Shown here in pieces: positions 23,517 through 34,183 of a stretch of DNA of 64,000 bases (positions are counted from its first letter, which is position 1; every line of letters begins with the position of its first letter). The DNA is from Prunus persica (lineage: Eukaryota > Streptophyta > Magnoliopsida > Rosales > Rosaceae): positions 22,768,719 through 22,832,718 of the forward strand of contig NC_034012.1 in assembly GCF_000346465.2 (NCBI RefSeq), in the 5' to 3' direction. The translations under genes were made by a program, and so were the position numbers. The notes under the pieces were generated by a model that saw only the letters and a list, made by a program, of their open reading frames with translations, did no database searches and was not told the DNA's origin.

Positions 23517-26500
23517 ATGGGATCCAACGTGGAGCTGGTATGGCCAGAGGCAGAGGCATATTCGTCACGGGTGAACAACTGCTCACATGCAAATTCATCT
23601 CTAGCTGCAATTCGACTGAAGTTGAGTGCGGAACAATTAGAACAATTCAAGACATCATGCTTTGGCCATCTTCTGAATATAGATAAGATTCAGTTTAGCG
23701 GGCAGATTGTGCATGGGGCTGTGTTGCGTAGAGTAGCGGGGCAGGGTGTGAAAGACTTGGATGGACTGAGTTTCTTATTAGGGTGTGACGTTGCTCAGTT
23801 CAGTCGTCAGGATTTCTGTTTGATCACAGGGCTTCGTTTTGGGGAAGTGCCTGAAGTTTCCAGTGGAGGGAGTGATGTAAGCAGACTTCAGAAAAGATAT
23901 TTTATAGACGAAGGAATTACATGCAATGCTTTAGAAGAAGCATTTATGAGGTGCACAGAGGAAGATGACATCTACAAGCTAGCTCTTGTTTACTTTGCTG
24001 AGTTAGTGGTTTTGGGAAGGGACAAACATTTGAACATCAATCTAAATTACCTGACCCTTGTAGAGGACTTGGATGCGTTCAACAGGTATCCGTGGGGTTC
24101 GGTGTCCTTTGACAAAACCCAAGATAGTCTATTTTCTGCACCAACAAAGTATGTGAAAAGCTTGCAAAATGAAGAGGGAAGAGGGAAGGGGAAAAGTAAG
24201 GTAACGGGAACAAGCCGGAGAAATGAGAAGGGCAGGAAGGATAAGCATGGTGAAGCGCAAAGGAGTGGCTGGAGTTTTAAAGGTTTCACGTATGCTTTCC
24301 AGGTACATGGTAATAATGTTCATGTGAGTTATGTTTTGTTTTTATTTAAAACATAAATAATGACTTTTGTCCTGTGAATTGTGTAGATTTGGGTATATGA
24401 ATTAATTCCTAGAATGGTGGACCTGAATTACTGCAAGGTTGTTGATCCGACCGCTGTCCCGCGTATTTTGCGATGGAGAACTACTACGTCTGTTCCAGAG
24501 ATGAGAAAGTTGAACAATTATTTTTTCCAGAGCAAAGAGGTTTGTTTTGCAGCCCTTGGAACTATTGATAAGATTGAATGAAATTTTGAAGTAGAATGAT
24601 TTAATATGACTGTGGTTTGTATTCTGAAACAGTCAGTTCAGTTGCGGGCGCTATGTCCGAGTGAAGAGGAAATGAGACAGCCATATTGGAGTTGGCCACA
24701 GGATCGCCCTGCTGTTGTCTCGGCAGAGTCAATTCCTTCTTCATGTGGTGATCTTGATCAGTTGAACAAGGTGGTAAGCTTGTTGAGGTCCGAGTTGTTT
24801 CAAGTAAAGCGGGAAAAAGACGTTCTGCACTTAAAGGTCATACGGATGGAAAAACTGTTGGACCAATGTTTAGGTCCTCAGTTTGAGCAGGAAGTAAGGA
24901 GGGACCTAGCTTTACTGAAACAGAGGACGAAGCGTTGTGTCGTCTCACATCTATTTAGGGGATATCGGGAATTGGATGACATTCAATGGGATGAAGGGCC
25001 AAGTAACAGAAATGAGGGAGAGGAAAAGGAAGATGAAGGGATTGAAGGGGGTGAAGGGCCAAGTAATAGAAATGAGGGAGAGGAAAAGGAAGAGGAGGGG
25101 ATTGAAGGGGGTGAAGGGCCAAGTAATAGAAATGAGGGAGAGGAAAAGGAAGAGGAGGGGATTGAAGGGGGTGAAGGGCCAAGCAATAGAGATGAGGGAG
25201 AGGAAAAGGAAGAGGAGCGGATTGAAGGGGGTGAAGTGCAACGAATACCAAGTGAGGTAGAGGAAGGGCAAAGGAAAAGAAGTGAAGGAGAGCAAGTGCA
25301 AGTAAAAAGTAGCAAAGGAGAGGAAGGCCAAAGACAGATCAGTGAGGGAGAGGAAGTGAAAAGAAAAAGCAGTAAGGGAGAGAAACTGCAAAGGAAAAAA
25401 AGGGATGGCAAGGAAGTGAAAACACAAAGAAGTGAGGAAAAGGAAGTGCAAAGAAACCAATGTGAGAAAGAAGATAATGATGTTATGTTGCTTGGGGATG
25501 ACATTAGCGAGAGCACGGAGGGGACACTGCTTGAGTTTACTGTCGGGGACATTGATTTGGATGAACCTACAGCTGTGCTATCTCAGTTGAACGTGTGGTT
25601 GAATGATAAAGGTAAAGCTCTGGCACAAGGGGTCCAATTACGGAAAAGGAAGAGGATCATTCCTTTGTGGAAGATCGTTGAAGGCAGTGAATTGGTTCCA
25701 AAAACTGGGGCACAGACAACCGGACTGAAGATGTTAGACCCAATGAAGGCGATTCCGCATGATGATCTGGTGAAATTGCTGAAACTTTGTTGGGAATGGC
25801 GCCAGGACCCAAAGTAAGTCCCTTGCAATTATAAGATAGAAGCATGACTGTATATAATTTTTTATATACAGTGTTCTAAAACTGTTTTATATTCATAGTT
25901 TGGTGATGCAATTTGGCAACGTGGAAGCTGAGATTGAATTCTTCGCTTCCCTCGTGAAAGCTGATGGTTGGCTGAAAGGAGATGTAAGTGTAATTGATTA
26001 TGCATTTGTTTTAATGTACATACATTATGAGATTGACAAGAAAAACATGTTGCAGCACATTGATTTGGGGTTGTATCTCATCCGGAAGCGACAACAACAA
26101 TTGGAGACAGATTCGGTAGAAGTACCGGACTGGACAACGACCGATGTTTTTTTTATGGTATGTCATCGGCCTTGACCAAGTGCCGTTAATAATTACACAT
26201 TTTCCATACACACTAGTGGAGGTGTTTAACCATTGATTGTTTTGTATTTCACAGAATCACATTCGTACTTGCTTTGCGGATAATAAAAGAAAAAAACAGC
26301 AGCTTGGGTGGAAAATCAGAAAAAGTTTACTAAACATTGTAAATGGGAAGGTTCCTCCGTGTGGGTTGGATTGGCAGACCGTCTATAAGGTGTATACCCC
26401 ATTTATGTTGACGAAGTACAACCATTGGGTGGCTGTAATGATTGATCTGGTATTGTGTGAAATCAAAGTGTACGATTCAAAGGTTTCACTAATTCCAGAT

Positions 26501-26901
26501 GACATCGTAAAGGAAGAACTCGGCCCGCTATCAATTACGCTTCCAAATCTTCTCAACACCATCGACTTTTATGAAGAAGGTGTTTATGCAAACAATTGCA
26601 GCCGAGATTGGTGGTGTCCGTGGCCAATAGAGCGTGTGGATGTTCCACAACAGTCTAATGAGTAAGCACAACTTGCAATTTAATTTTATTACTTTCAATT
26701 GTCAATTACGTTAGAATGTCATTAGTTGAATTGATCGAGTTCTTGTTTTGCTTCAGAGGCGATTGTGGCATGTTTGTGTTAAAGTACATTGAGCTTTTCA
26801 GCGCTGAGCTTCCGTTAGCTACTTGCACCTCGCACAACATGCCTTTTTTTCGGTTGAAATTGGCTGCGGAGATAACAAGGGGAGATGCTTACTTCCCATG
26901 A
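23517..26901 (+). CDS. DUF1985 / Ulp1-type cysteine protease (C48) carried by the MULE
   Basis: Six exons joined by canonical GT-AG junctions: 23517-24323, 24387-24539, 24633-25813, 25899-26157, 26255-26661 and 26757-26901. The sum is 2952 nt, 983 aa, with no internal stop. ATG 23517 follows an acceptor-like TGTATTTCAG, so a 5' UTR intron is likely. Residues about 40-230 match DUF1985 (SRQDFCLITGLRFG). Exon 3 encodes a heptad-like segment and four 20-aa acidic repeats (EGPSNRNEGEEKE). The C-terminus carries the SUMO-protease tetrad: H857 (NHWVAV), D874 (VYDSK), Q933 (PQQSN) and C939 (GDCGMF). Ulp1-like genes are known passengers of plant MULEs; whether they act on SUMO, on host silencing or in transposition is unknown. 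Confidence 0.88.
24993..25240 (+). repeat. 60-bp coding tandem repeats in the Ulp1-type gene
   Basis: Four near-identical 60-bp units encode GPSNRNEGEEKE followed by an acidic spacer and GIEGGE. They are followed by looser copies (EVQRKSSKGE-like) to about 25460. The period is exactly in frame, so copy number can change without breaking the protein. Confidence 0.9.
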
Positions 26902-27811
26902 TATTGGTTGAAGATGACAAATGGTACATGAGAAGGTTTTGGGAATGTCCATTCTCAAACTAATGTAAATACAGCATAGAGACGTATGGGTCCTTATCGA
27001 ATTCTACCGCTAACTCCTTCATGACATTTACATGTTTGTTAACCAAACTGCATTGAATTGGAATTTGAAGACTGCATATGTGAATTGGGATTTCAGGATG
27101 GCTTTTTAAGTGTATTACATCATTGCAAAGTGATATGTCATTGTTGATGCAAGCCACCATTAATCGCAATGTGTTGCATCATAATAGGTGTCTAAACATG
27201 CGAAAGGTTTTCCGCAGCTCAGTAGCATAAAAGTAGAAACAAAGACAATATACACAAAATGAACAACAATTCACAAACGCACCGACAAGCAATACACACA
27301 CAACAGAGAAACAATATACACAAAATTGGCCTACCATATACAGAGAATAGACATGCAATATACACACAGTAGACATGCAATATACACACAATCGACATGC
27401 AATATACACACAATACTCCCTTAACACACACCATAGACATGCCCTTGCCCACAATAATGATGCAATATACTTCAGTCCCCAAGTACACCAACCATAGGGA
27501 AGTCGCATTGAATAGGATATTAAACTAACAGTTGTTCTTCCTACTCAAAGAAAGAATAAGGTCCGTTTCCCCCCTTAATTCTTACTTGAGTGATACTTGT
27601 GGCCCCAATAAACATCCAATTTTGGGGCAATGATATTCCATATACATGCAGCAAACTATCAATAAACCTTCAATAAACATTCAATATCGGTTCTATAACA
27701 GGCGAAATACATGCAGTTAACAAATATTACAAAATGGGTTTAGGGTCTCATTGGTGGTGCGTGCAACATGTCTTGTGCGGGAGAACTTTCACAATCTTTG
27801 AAACCGTGCAG
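26902..27811. other. Spacer between Ulp1-type and GRF genes, with short AC-rich repeats
   Basis: No gene is seen. Between about 27300 and 27415 a 22-24-bp motif (GACATGCAATATACACACA) recurs several times. The two flanking genes converge here, so their 3' UTRs probably occupy the spacer. Confidence 0.55.
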
Positions 27812-28208
27812 TTAAATGATCCTGAAAAGAACAAATAAAATGACAATTGATACAACTAATAAAACTAATACCAAGTCCTTAATGGACTTCAGCATGTTCA
27901 GCACTCTAGCATCATACGTGTCATCTTGATGTTCTGCTTCAGCGGAGGTTACATCAACCCATTCGAATCCATTGCAACTGGTGGCTCCCTAATTGCAGGC
28001 ATCATATATGGAATATAATTCTGTCAGAGTTAGACATGGGTTTATTTTGACCCACATACATATTATTGAAATTAAAACTTACATAGGAGGTTAGACACTT
28101 CCAGAATGGCTTCCCTCGATTTTTGTCAGATTTTGAAACCCGAAGCACCATTGTAGCTCCACAATACTGACACCTCTTTGTTTGAGCGGGAGATGAAGAC
28201 GAAGACAT
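27812..28208 (-). CDS. Small GRF-type zinc finger protein with C-terminal membrane segment
   Basis: Two exons (28208-28083 and 27988-27812) with a GTAAGT donor and a CAATTAG acceptor give 100 aa. The zinc ligands follow the GRF pattern: C13 and C16 (CQYC), then PFWKC, then TSCNGFEW. The C-terminus is a hydrophobic helix (LVLVLLVVSIVILFVLF), as in plant GRF-finger membrane proteins. Such short proteins are common around plant transposons; GRF fingers bind single-stranded nucleic acid in other proteins. Function here is unknown. An alternative second intron (donor after KDL, acceptor TTCTTTTCAG) would delete the membrane segment in frame, but at about 50 bases it is short for a plant intron. 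Confidence 0.75.
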
Positions 28209-28967
28209 GTTGAATCTTCTCAGTTGTACCTCTTCTCACTCAGATCTTCTCACTGAAACCTCTTCGGACTCATACCTTCTCACTCATAGTTGTCATTCAT
28301 ACCCCTTCACTCATAACCCTAAACTTGTCGCTCAGCTCTCTCTCATCTCTGCCCAAATCGAGTTATATTTCTTTTTCTTGGGATCATTTGGTGGGTTGGT
28401 CACGATGTCGACACCTGTACCGTCGGGATTGCGACATCTTTTAGCCCGAAAAGCAATATAAACTACTTCACTACCAAATATATTTTCGGAAATATGAGGG
28501 GACACTGCTTCAAATTTATTATTTTATATATATTTCATTAAGGCAACTAGTTGGATAAGAATCCGTCATTATTGGTTCCATTTCAATAACATTACTAGGG
28601 GTAGTTGGGTGTGGGAAAATGAAAAAGTATATGATGGGACCTTCTGTCACTACTCAGTAATCCATCACATTTGTATCAATGAATTTTATACTGGGATAAT
28701 CCCACAAATGGCTATGCAAATAGCCATTTAATGAACTTTTTGACTGTCTGACTCTGTATGCACCGTTATGACGTTTTCCCTTCTTTTGTCTTCAGTTTTA
28801 ATTCACTTGGGTTCAGTTTCTTGAAAAAGGGTCAACTTGGAAAAACCCCAACTGCAAACACCTTTTCAAAACACTATAAACAGAGGCTAAAACAAAACGT
28901 GTACCCCAAATATTCTCATTTATCCCCTCTGCCACTCCTCAAATCGTTCCATTCCAAAAACTTTTCA
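28209..28967. promoter_or_regulatory. Divergent upstream region of GRF and F-box genes
   Basis: A TATA-like ACTATAAACAG at about 28870-28880 sits roughly 90 bases before the F-box ATG at 28968. The minus-strand side (28209-28380) is pyrimidine-rich with many CTTCTCACTC words and has AAATATAACT near 28360 as a weak TATA. Exact start sites are inference. Confidence 0.5.
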
Positions 28968-29750
28968 ATGAATTCGAAACACTTCACTACAGTCGGAGGA
29001 AAGAGAAGGAAGCATCTCCATTTCGATATGCCCCAAGCCTTCATCCCGGAGTCCGCTTGGTTTCAAGTGATGTTATACGTGGCAACCGAATCATCGGAAG
29101 ATCTCTTCCGTATGGCATCTGTGTGCCCATTGTTCCAAACTTTGGCAAACAGTCCACAAGTGTGGAACACCATTTCAATGGCAAAGTACCCACACCATCC
29201 TAGCTGGTACGCTGCCAGACCTGCGGTCCAGCATTTCTTGCAACAATGCAGGGCTTGCGATAACCCTGAGTCGATATTTAGAGAAGCATTCGGTATTTTT
29301 TTCACGGCCGGTAAGGTGGAAGCGTTGTATGGGATGCGCATTGCAGCCACGGCAGGCCATATGGAAGCGGCATATGTAGTTGGACTACTTGGTATGTCCG
29401 GAATTGGTCAGTCAAAAGAGGATGCATTACAATTCTTGTGTTCTTTGAATCAACGTAACAACATTGATATGAAAGGAACCAGGGATGCTTTGACACGAAG
29501 ATTAACCACATCAAGAGTTGCAAGACATATCGTAGATATGTTTGACTATGGGAAGATTCAGTTCAATCGCTGCAGCGCTTGTAACAACAATGAATGGTAT
29601 TTTGTTATTCCAGGCTGGCCTAGTGAAGACAAGTTAAATCCTGCGTTGTGGACTTGTTGCAATCGATGCAAATGGCACCGTGAGAGTATTTTTTGGTGCA
29701 AACTGATGCGTGAGTATGTTGTGCGAGGGAATCACGTATTTTTGCATTAG
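28968..29750 (+). CDS. F-box protein of the At1g67623/At2g35280 type, carried by the MULE
   Basis: A single-exon 260-aa protein. The frame is open from an earlier ATG (28758), but the TATA-like box near 28871 favours ATG 28968 (MNSKHFTTVGGKRRK). The F-box spans residues about 20-70: IPESAWFQVMLYVATESSED, LFRMASVCPLFQTLANSPQ and VWNTISM. A Sel1-like helix pair follows (AATAGHMEAAYVVGLLGMSG). The C-terminus has paired cysteines (CSACNNNEW and CCNRCKWHRESIFWC) suggesting a zinc-binding module. F-box proteins recruit substrates to SCF ubiquitin ligases through SKP1. A transposon-borne F-box could target host or transposon proteins, which is speculation. The intact frame argues against random capture long ago. 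Confidence 0.82.
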   Translation: MNSKHFTTVGGKRRKHLHFDMPQAFIPESAWFQVMLYVATESSEDLFRMASVCPLFQTLANSPQVWNTISMAKYPHHPSWYAARPAVQHFLQQCRACDNPESIFREAFGIFFTAGKVEALYGMRIAATAGHMEAAYVVGLLGMSGIGQSKEDALQFLCSLNQRNNIDMKGTRDALTRRLTTSRVARHIVDMFDYGKIQFNRCSACNNNEWYFVIPGWPSEDKLNPALWTCCNRCKWHRESIFWCKLMREYVVRGNHVFLH

Positions 29751-30374
29751 TTTTAGTACGAATTTACGGTTTTGATGCATTGTGGACTTGCTTCTCTTTA
29801 CGTGTAGGTTGGCTGGCTACGTTGTACGAATGTTGTTTAAATGTTGGTATTTTGTCATAAACCGTTTTATATATAAATGTATAATATTTATTATATAGCG
29901 GAATTATTACTTACATCATAGACGGCTACGAATGACATTTTACTGACACAGATATTTTGCTCACCCACCCCAATATTCATATTTGGTAAACGAAAAGTCA
30001 TGCATGGAGTAAATAGGTGTCTTTTCGCCAATGCTTGGGAATGACATTTTCCCACTTAGCATATCCGACAGGCTTTGGTTACACATTTCTTAAGCAAAAG
30101 TTGAACAGTGAATGACGTTGAATAATTTGTTTGTGTGGAAGGAGTACAATGGATGACTTGTATATTTCCATATTATGTTTGTAAACATCCCTTCAACCTA
30201 AAAAATAAATAAATTAACAAATTGAAGAACAGAGAAACCGATGAGCACTACAAATGGCCTATTCGCACGGAAAATATAATTGTTTTAAACAAGTTGGACT
30301 AAATATAATTAACAAATGGACAGCCTAAAAAGTAATATCATAATAATTATAATAATTGTGGATTAATAATAATA
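29751..30374. other. Spacer 3' of the F-box gene
   Basis: AT-rich; probably contains the F-box 3' UTR. No gene or repeat was recognised. Confidence 0.45.
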
Positions 30375-31760
30375 AAATACTAATGTAGCATAACCATGAA
30401 ACAGGGATTTAAGTAGGAAGATGAAATCTCAATAAGTTCGTTGAAATGTTAGGATCTTTTTTATAATTTTTGTGTATTTAGTTGTGAATTTTCCAAGAAA
30501 AAAAGTAATAAAATAATAATTTAGGGTAAAATGGGAGGATGTGGCCATGTTGACTGACGTACACTTGTGGAAGTGGTGAAAGGTGACGGCCTGAGATCGC
30601 GGCAGGTGTCTTCTTGCAATTAGGGTTGGCTATTTTAGTGGAAAAATCCTTGAAATTAGGTAAAAAATAGTAGGAAATTCCTATTATAGGTTGGGAAAAT
30701 GACCCGGGCCTCCTTGTGACGTCATAACACGAGGAGAACCTATAAATCATCCGTCTCGCAATGAAATAATCCAAATTGTGTTACATAACTCACTTTCCTC
30801 TTAACCCTAAGTATTGATGTTTGTTAACTTCAACTTGAATAACCTACTTCAACAAGCATCTCCCGTTAATGTTCGGAATTAATTTTAAAAATGCGTAACA
30901 ATGAATCGGAGAATTCAGCAACGGAGATGGAGTGTCAATGAGTTCGTAGCAATTTTCGGATAATTTATTTCTTTTGTGTGTAATTAGTTCTGATTTTTGT
31001 AAGGAAAAGTAATAAAATAATAATTTAGGGTAAAATGGGAGGGTGTGGCCATGTTGACTGACGTACACTTGTGCAAGTAGTCATCAGTGACGGGCTGAGA
31101 TCGCGCCAGGTGTCATCTTCTTATAAATTTTGGATTCTTTTGTTCAAAAATCTTTGAAACTAGGTAATAAATAGTAGGAAAATCCTAAAAATGCCCCCAA
31201 AATTACTCCGGCCTACTTGTGACGTCATAAAACGAGGAGAACCTATAAATCATCCGTCTCGCAATGAAATAATCCAAATTGTGTTACATAACTCACTTTC
31301 CTCTTAACCCTAAGTATTGATGTTTGTTAACTTCAACTTGAATAACCTACTTCAACAAGCATCCCCCGTTAATGTTCGGAATTAATTTTAAAAATGCGTA
31401 ACAATGAATCGGAGAATTCAGCAACGGAGATGGAGTGTCAATGAGTTCGTAGCAATTTTCGGATAATTTATTTTTTTTTTGTGTAATTAGTTCTGATTTT
31501 TGTAAGGAAAAGTAATAAAATAATAATTTAGGGTAAAATGGGAGGGTGTGGCCATGTTGACTGACGTACACTTGTGCAAGTAGTCATCAGTGACGGGCTG
31601 AGATCGCGCCAGGTGTCGTCTTGCAATTATTTTGGCTTTTTTAGTGCAACAATCTGTGGACATAGGTAATAAATTCTACGAAAATCCAAAAAATGCCCGG
31701 AAAATGAGAAAATGAAAATTATTTGTACATAACTCACTTTCCCCTTAACCCAAATTCACG
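30375..31760. repeat. Roughly 503-bp tandem repeats containing CRE and TATA motifs
   Basis: About 2.7 copies, starting near 30375, 30881 and 31384. Shared words are AATAATTTAGGGTAAAATGGG and GACTGACGTACACTTGTG. The first two junctions carry TGACGTCA (30717-30724 and 31220-31227), a bZIP palindrome, 16 bases before TATAAAT (30741-30747 and 31244-31250). The third, partial copy lost both. No protein frame is obviously driven, so transcripts, if any, may be non-coding. Confidence 0.85.
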
Positions 31761-32659
31761 TTAACACGTATATTTCGGATAATATTCGATATATAATTTG
31801 TAATAATACAATATTTAGTTTCACTATATACAATAATATGTTTTGTTATAATAATGTACATAAATAATAATTGCACATGCTTTGAAGCCATCATTGCAAC
31901 TACGCCTATAGCTTTCAAGACGTCAGTTCGTATTCAATAAGTTGTCCACATGCAACTGCACCTACAGTTTTCAACACGTCAGAGGTATTCAATAAGTTGT
32001 CCACATGCAACTGCACCTAGAGTTATTAACACGTTACAGGTATTCAATAAGTTGTCCATATGACGCCTCATTGGGAATCAGTAATATATTTTCAATCATG
32101 TCAATCACATAAATAATGCCATACTTTTTCTCAATAACCTCACACAAGTGAAGCAATTTTAAAACCCTTAGTGAATATTTGTCCTAGTCTATATGAGTGA
32201 TTATATAATCAGTTGCATAATATTTTTTTCACAGTATATGTTAACTTTGAGAGGGATTCCACAAACATAAAATATAAAGAAAGCAAGAAATAGTAGGAAA
32301 TGAACCAGTACAAAAAACAATATATAAAGTGTACATAATAATTCCATAACCTTGTCACATTCGCACTCACAAAAGCTTTTCCATAAACCTTGTCCTAACA
32401 TATAATAAATAAAGGCAACATTGCATATGATGCAACCATGTCCAAATCTGATACGTGATCAAAAACAAATGGACATGGCAGCAACATATGACTTAAGTAG
32501 ATGGGCTCTTTGCATCTTCTGTTTTCGTAATTAAAGACATCAAAATATTAAGGTTTAAATCTTCCATAGTAGTTAGCATCAAAATAGCTTTGAAGCAGAG
32601 TGTAACGAACATTCCAATTCCACTGATTTGCCTCTGCTCAAACACGAGAACCAAAATGG
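31761..32659. other. Spacer with a short tandem repeat
   Basis: A unit of about 55 bp containing TATTCAATAAGTTGTCCACA recurs three times between about 31935 and 32065. Otherwise AT-rich with no gene. The left part of this stretch may be the 3' UTR of the minus-strand coiled-coil gene. Confidence 0.6.
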
Positions 32660-33148
32660 TTACTTCCCTTGCTGAGTATATTTGGTGACGTCGGAAACGG
32701 TAATAGATGACCAATCAAACCCGGGTACGACGAGTTTTGCATAGGATCGGAAGTAGTCGAATCCAGCTTGCATCACACGCTTCTTTGACTCCACTGCATT
32801 AGATGAGTTCTTGTATTTTTGAAGAGCTACACTCCGAAGTCGTTTGTGTCTACGCTTCATGCGCTGCAACTTCACCCTATCCAGATTGGCCTGCCTTTTG
32901 TCATCTTCAATTTGGCCTTCCACAAATTCCAACCGTGCCCTTGCCCTTTGGATTTCATCACCAAGTTGAAGATGCCTCTCCTTCCAAAAAGCAACAACTC
33001 TTTCAGACTCAAAACTTCCAACAAAATGGTCATTCTGTCTAGGAATGTGACATTGCTTGTCTGGTGACTCACTTGCGTGTCGAAGCCGGTCTTTGTTTGG
33101 AGGGGTGTTTATTATGCTCACATCAAACTTGGTTGTGCTTATGCTCAT
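32660..33148 (-). CDS. Coiled-coil protein A carried by the MULE
   Basis: A 162-aa single-exon frame starting MSISTTKFDVS. A longer frame from 33277 exists, but ATATAAAT at 33229-33236 (minus strand) places transcription start close to 33200, favouring ATG 33148. The middle is a charged coiled coil (ERHLQLGDEIQRARARLEF, RLKLQRMKRR-like). The C-terminus has GFDYFRSYAKLVVPGFDWSS, a motif shared with the divergent neighbour at 33560-34183. No known domain was recognised. The two genes share a 411-bp intergenic region, suggesting co-regulation and perhaps a heteromeric product. Confidence 0.7.
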   Translation of the reverse strand: MSISTTKFDVSIINTPPNKDRLRHASESPDKQCHIPRQNDHFVGSFESERVVAFWKERHLQLGDEIQRARARLEFVEGQIEDDKRQANLDRVKLQRMKRRHKRLRSVALQKYKNSSNAVESKKRVMQAGFDYFRSYAKLVVPGFDWSSITVSDVTKYTQQGK

Positions 33149-33228
33149 TCTTTGGGGGGAATGAGTTTGTTTGCTTGAGAGAGTATCAGTAGATGGAGGT
33201 GGAGGAGTGAGTTTTGTGTGGAACGAGA

Positions 33229-33278
33229 ATTTATATGAAAGGGGTGATAGTAATACCAAGAAAAGGGTTCCCGCCAAA
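33229..33278 (-). promoter_or_regulatory. TATA box and E2F-type site for coiled-coil gene A
   Basis: On the minus strand TTTGGCGGGAA (33268-33278) lies about 32 bases upstream of ATATAAAT (33229-33236). The first matches the plant E2F/DP consensus TTTSSCGS exactly. E2F sites drive S-phase expression in host genes. Confidence 0.6.
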
Positions 33279-33469
33279 AAATATTTGGTTGAGAATGTAT
33301 AAATTAATTTTTGGTCTGATACAATCTAAGTTGAATCCTAACTAGTTTGGTTGAGTTAACTAAGTAGATGTCACTTCCATTGAGTTTGTTTCAACCACTA
33401 TCAGTGGTGTCAGGAGAGTGTGAGGTTGACATGCTTGAAAAGCAAAACCTGACACCTATTTTTAAAAAA

Positions 33470-33528
33470 TTCCCGCCAAAAAGTACATATGTTGAGTACA
33501 CACAAGCTTTGGTATGTTGGTCTATAAA
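33470..33528 (+). promoter_or_regulatory. E2F-type site and TATA box for coiled-coil gene B
   Basis: TTCCCGCCAAA at 33470-33480, the same 11-mer as upstream of gene A, is followed by CTATAAAC at about 33522-33529. Identical sites on both sides of a divergent promoter are unlikely to be accidental in such AT-rich DNA. Confidence 0.6.
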
Positions 33529-33559
33529 CCTATGTTCCCTTTCTCAAACGAAATTGCAT

Positions 33560-34183
33560 ATGCAATCCTCATCCTCCCAAAACAAAGAGGATTATTCAAG
33601 CATGTCAACCTCTTCAGGCGCCAACAACATAATCGAAGATGACAAATTGGAGTCGCAGGTTCTATTTCCACATTGTACTCGCCGACCCCTTCCTTTTTCA
33701 ACATCATTTGGGAGTGAGGGGGACTCCGATGATCCATTAGAGGCAATACATGCAGTCAGTGGCAAGCTGGATTATAATTCCAGACTGATCAATTCATGGC
33801 ACGAGAAATGTGTTGAAGACGAGGCAATTTTGGCTGATCTTAACATTAGGGTGAACAAAGCGTTATCCCAAAAGAACAAGTACTTGAAGCTGAGTCATAG
33901 CAGGAAGCTGAAAGCTGAGGAGTTGGATACAGTAATGAATGATGAAATGAAAGGTTGTTTGATGAACCATATGCGATGCGAAGAGCACCATACTGAACTG
34001 GAGTTGGCATTCAACGAAGGATTCGACAAATTCCGAGCATTTGCGGCAACTACTCATACAAGTTATGATTGGAACTATGTGTCCCCTGATGCTGTGAGAG
34101 AGATACTAGACGATGGGGGTGACATGAATGAGCATAAGCACGTCAAAGCTGCTCGGAAGAAGCCGACCGATACGACTAAGTGA
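33560..34183 (+). CDS. Coiled-coil protein B carried by the MULE
   Basis: The open frame begins at 33368, but the TATA at 33522 lies inside it. The start is therefore taken at ATG 33560 (MQSSSSQNKEDYSS, 207 aa) or, with a longer leader, at 33602 (MSTSSGANN, 193 aa). A Ser-rich N-terminus is followed by helical charged sequence (DEAILADLNIRVNKALSQK) and a C-terminal EGFDKFRAFAATTHTSYDW motif. That motif aligns with GFDYFRSYAKLVVPGFDW of protein A: shared GFD.FR, then DW and a following D.V. The proteins are remote paralogues. No family name was recognised. Confidence 0.7.
   Translation: MQSSSSQNKEDYSSMSTSSGANNIIEDDKLESQVLFPHCTRRPLPFSTSFGSEGDSDDPLEAIHAVSGKLDYNSRLINSWHEKCVEDEAILADLNIRVNKALSQKNKYLKLSHSRKLKAEELDTVMNDEMKGCLMNHMRCEEHHTELELAFNEGFDKFRAFAATTHTSYDWNYVSPDAVREILDDGGDMNEHKHVKAARKKPTDTTK

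Noticed and set aside
24951..25552. Long minus-strand frames opposite the protease repeats
   Set aside because: They are antisense shadows of the acidic tandem repeat, giving Phe/Leu/Ser-rich strings with no homology.
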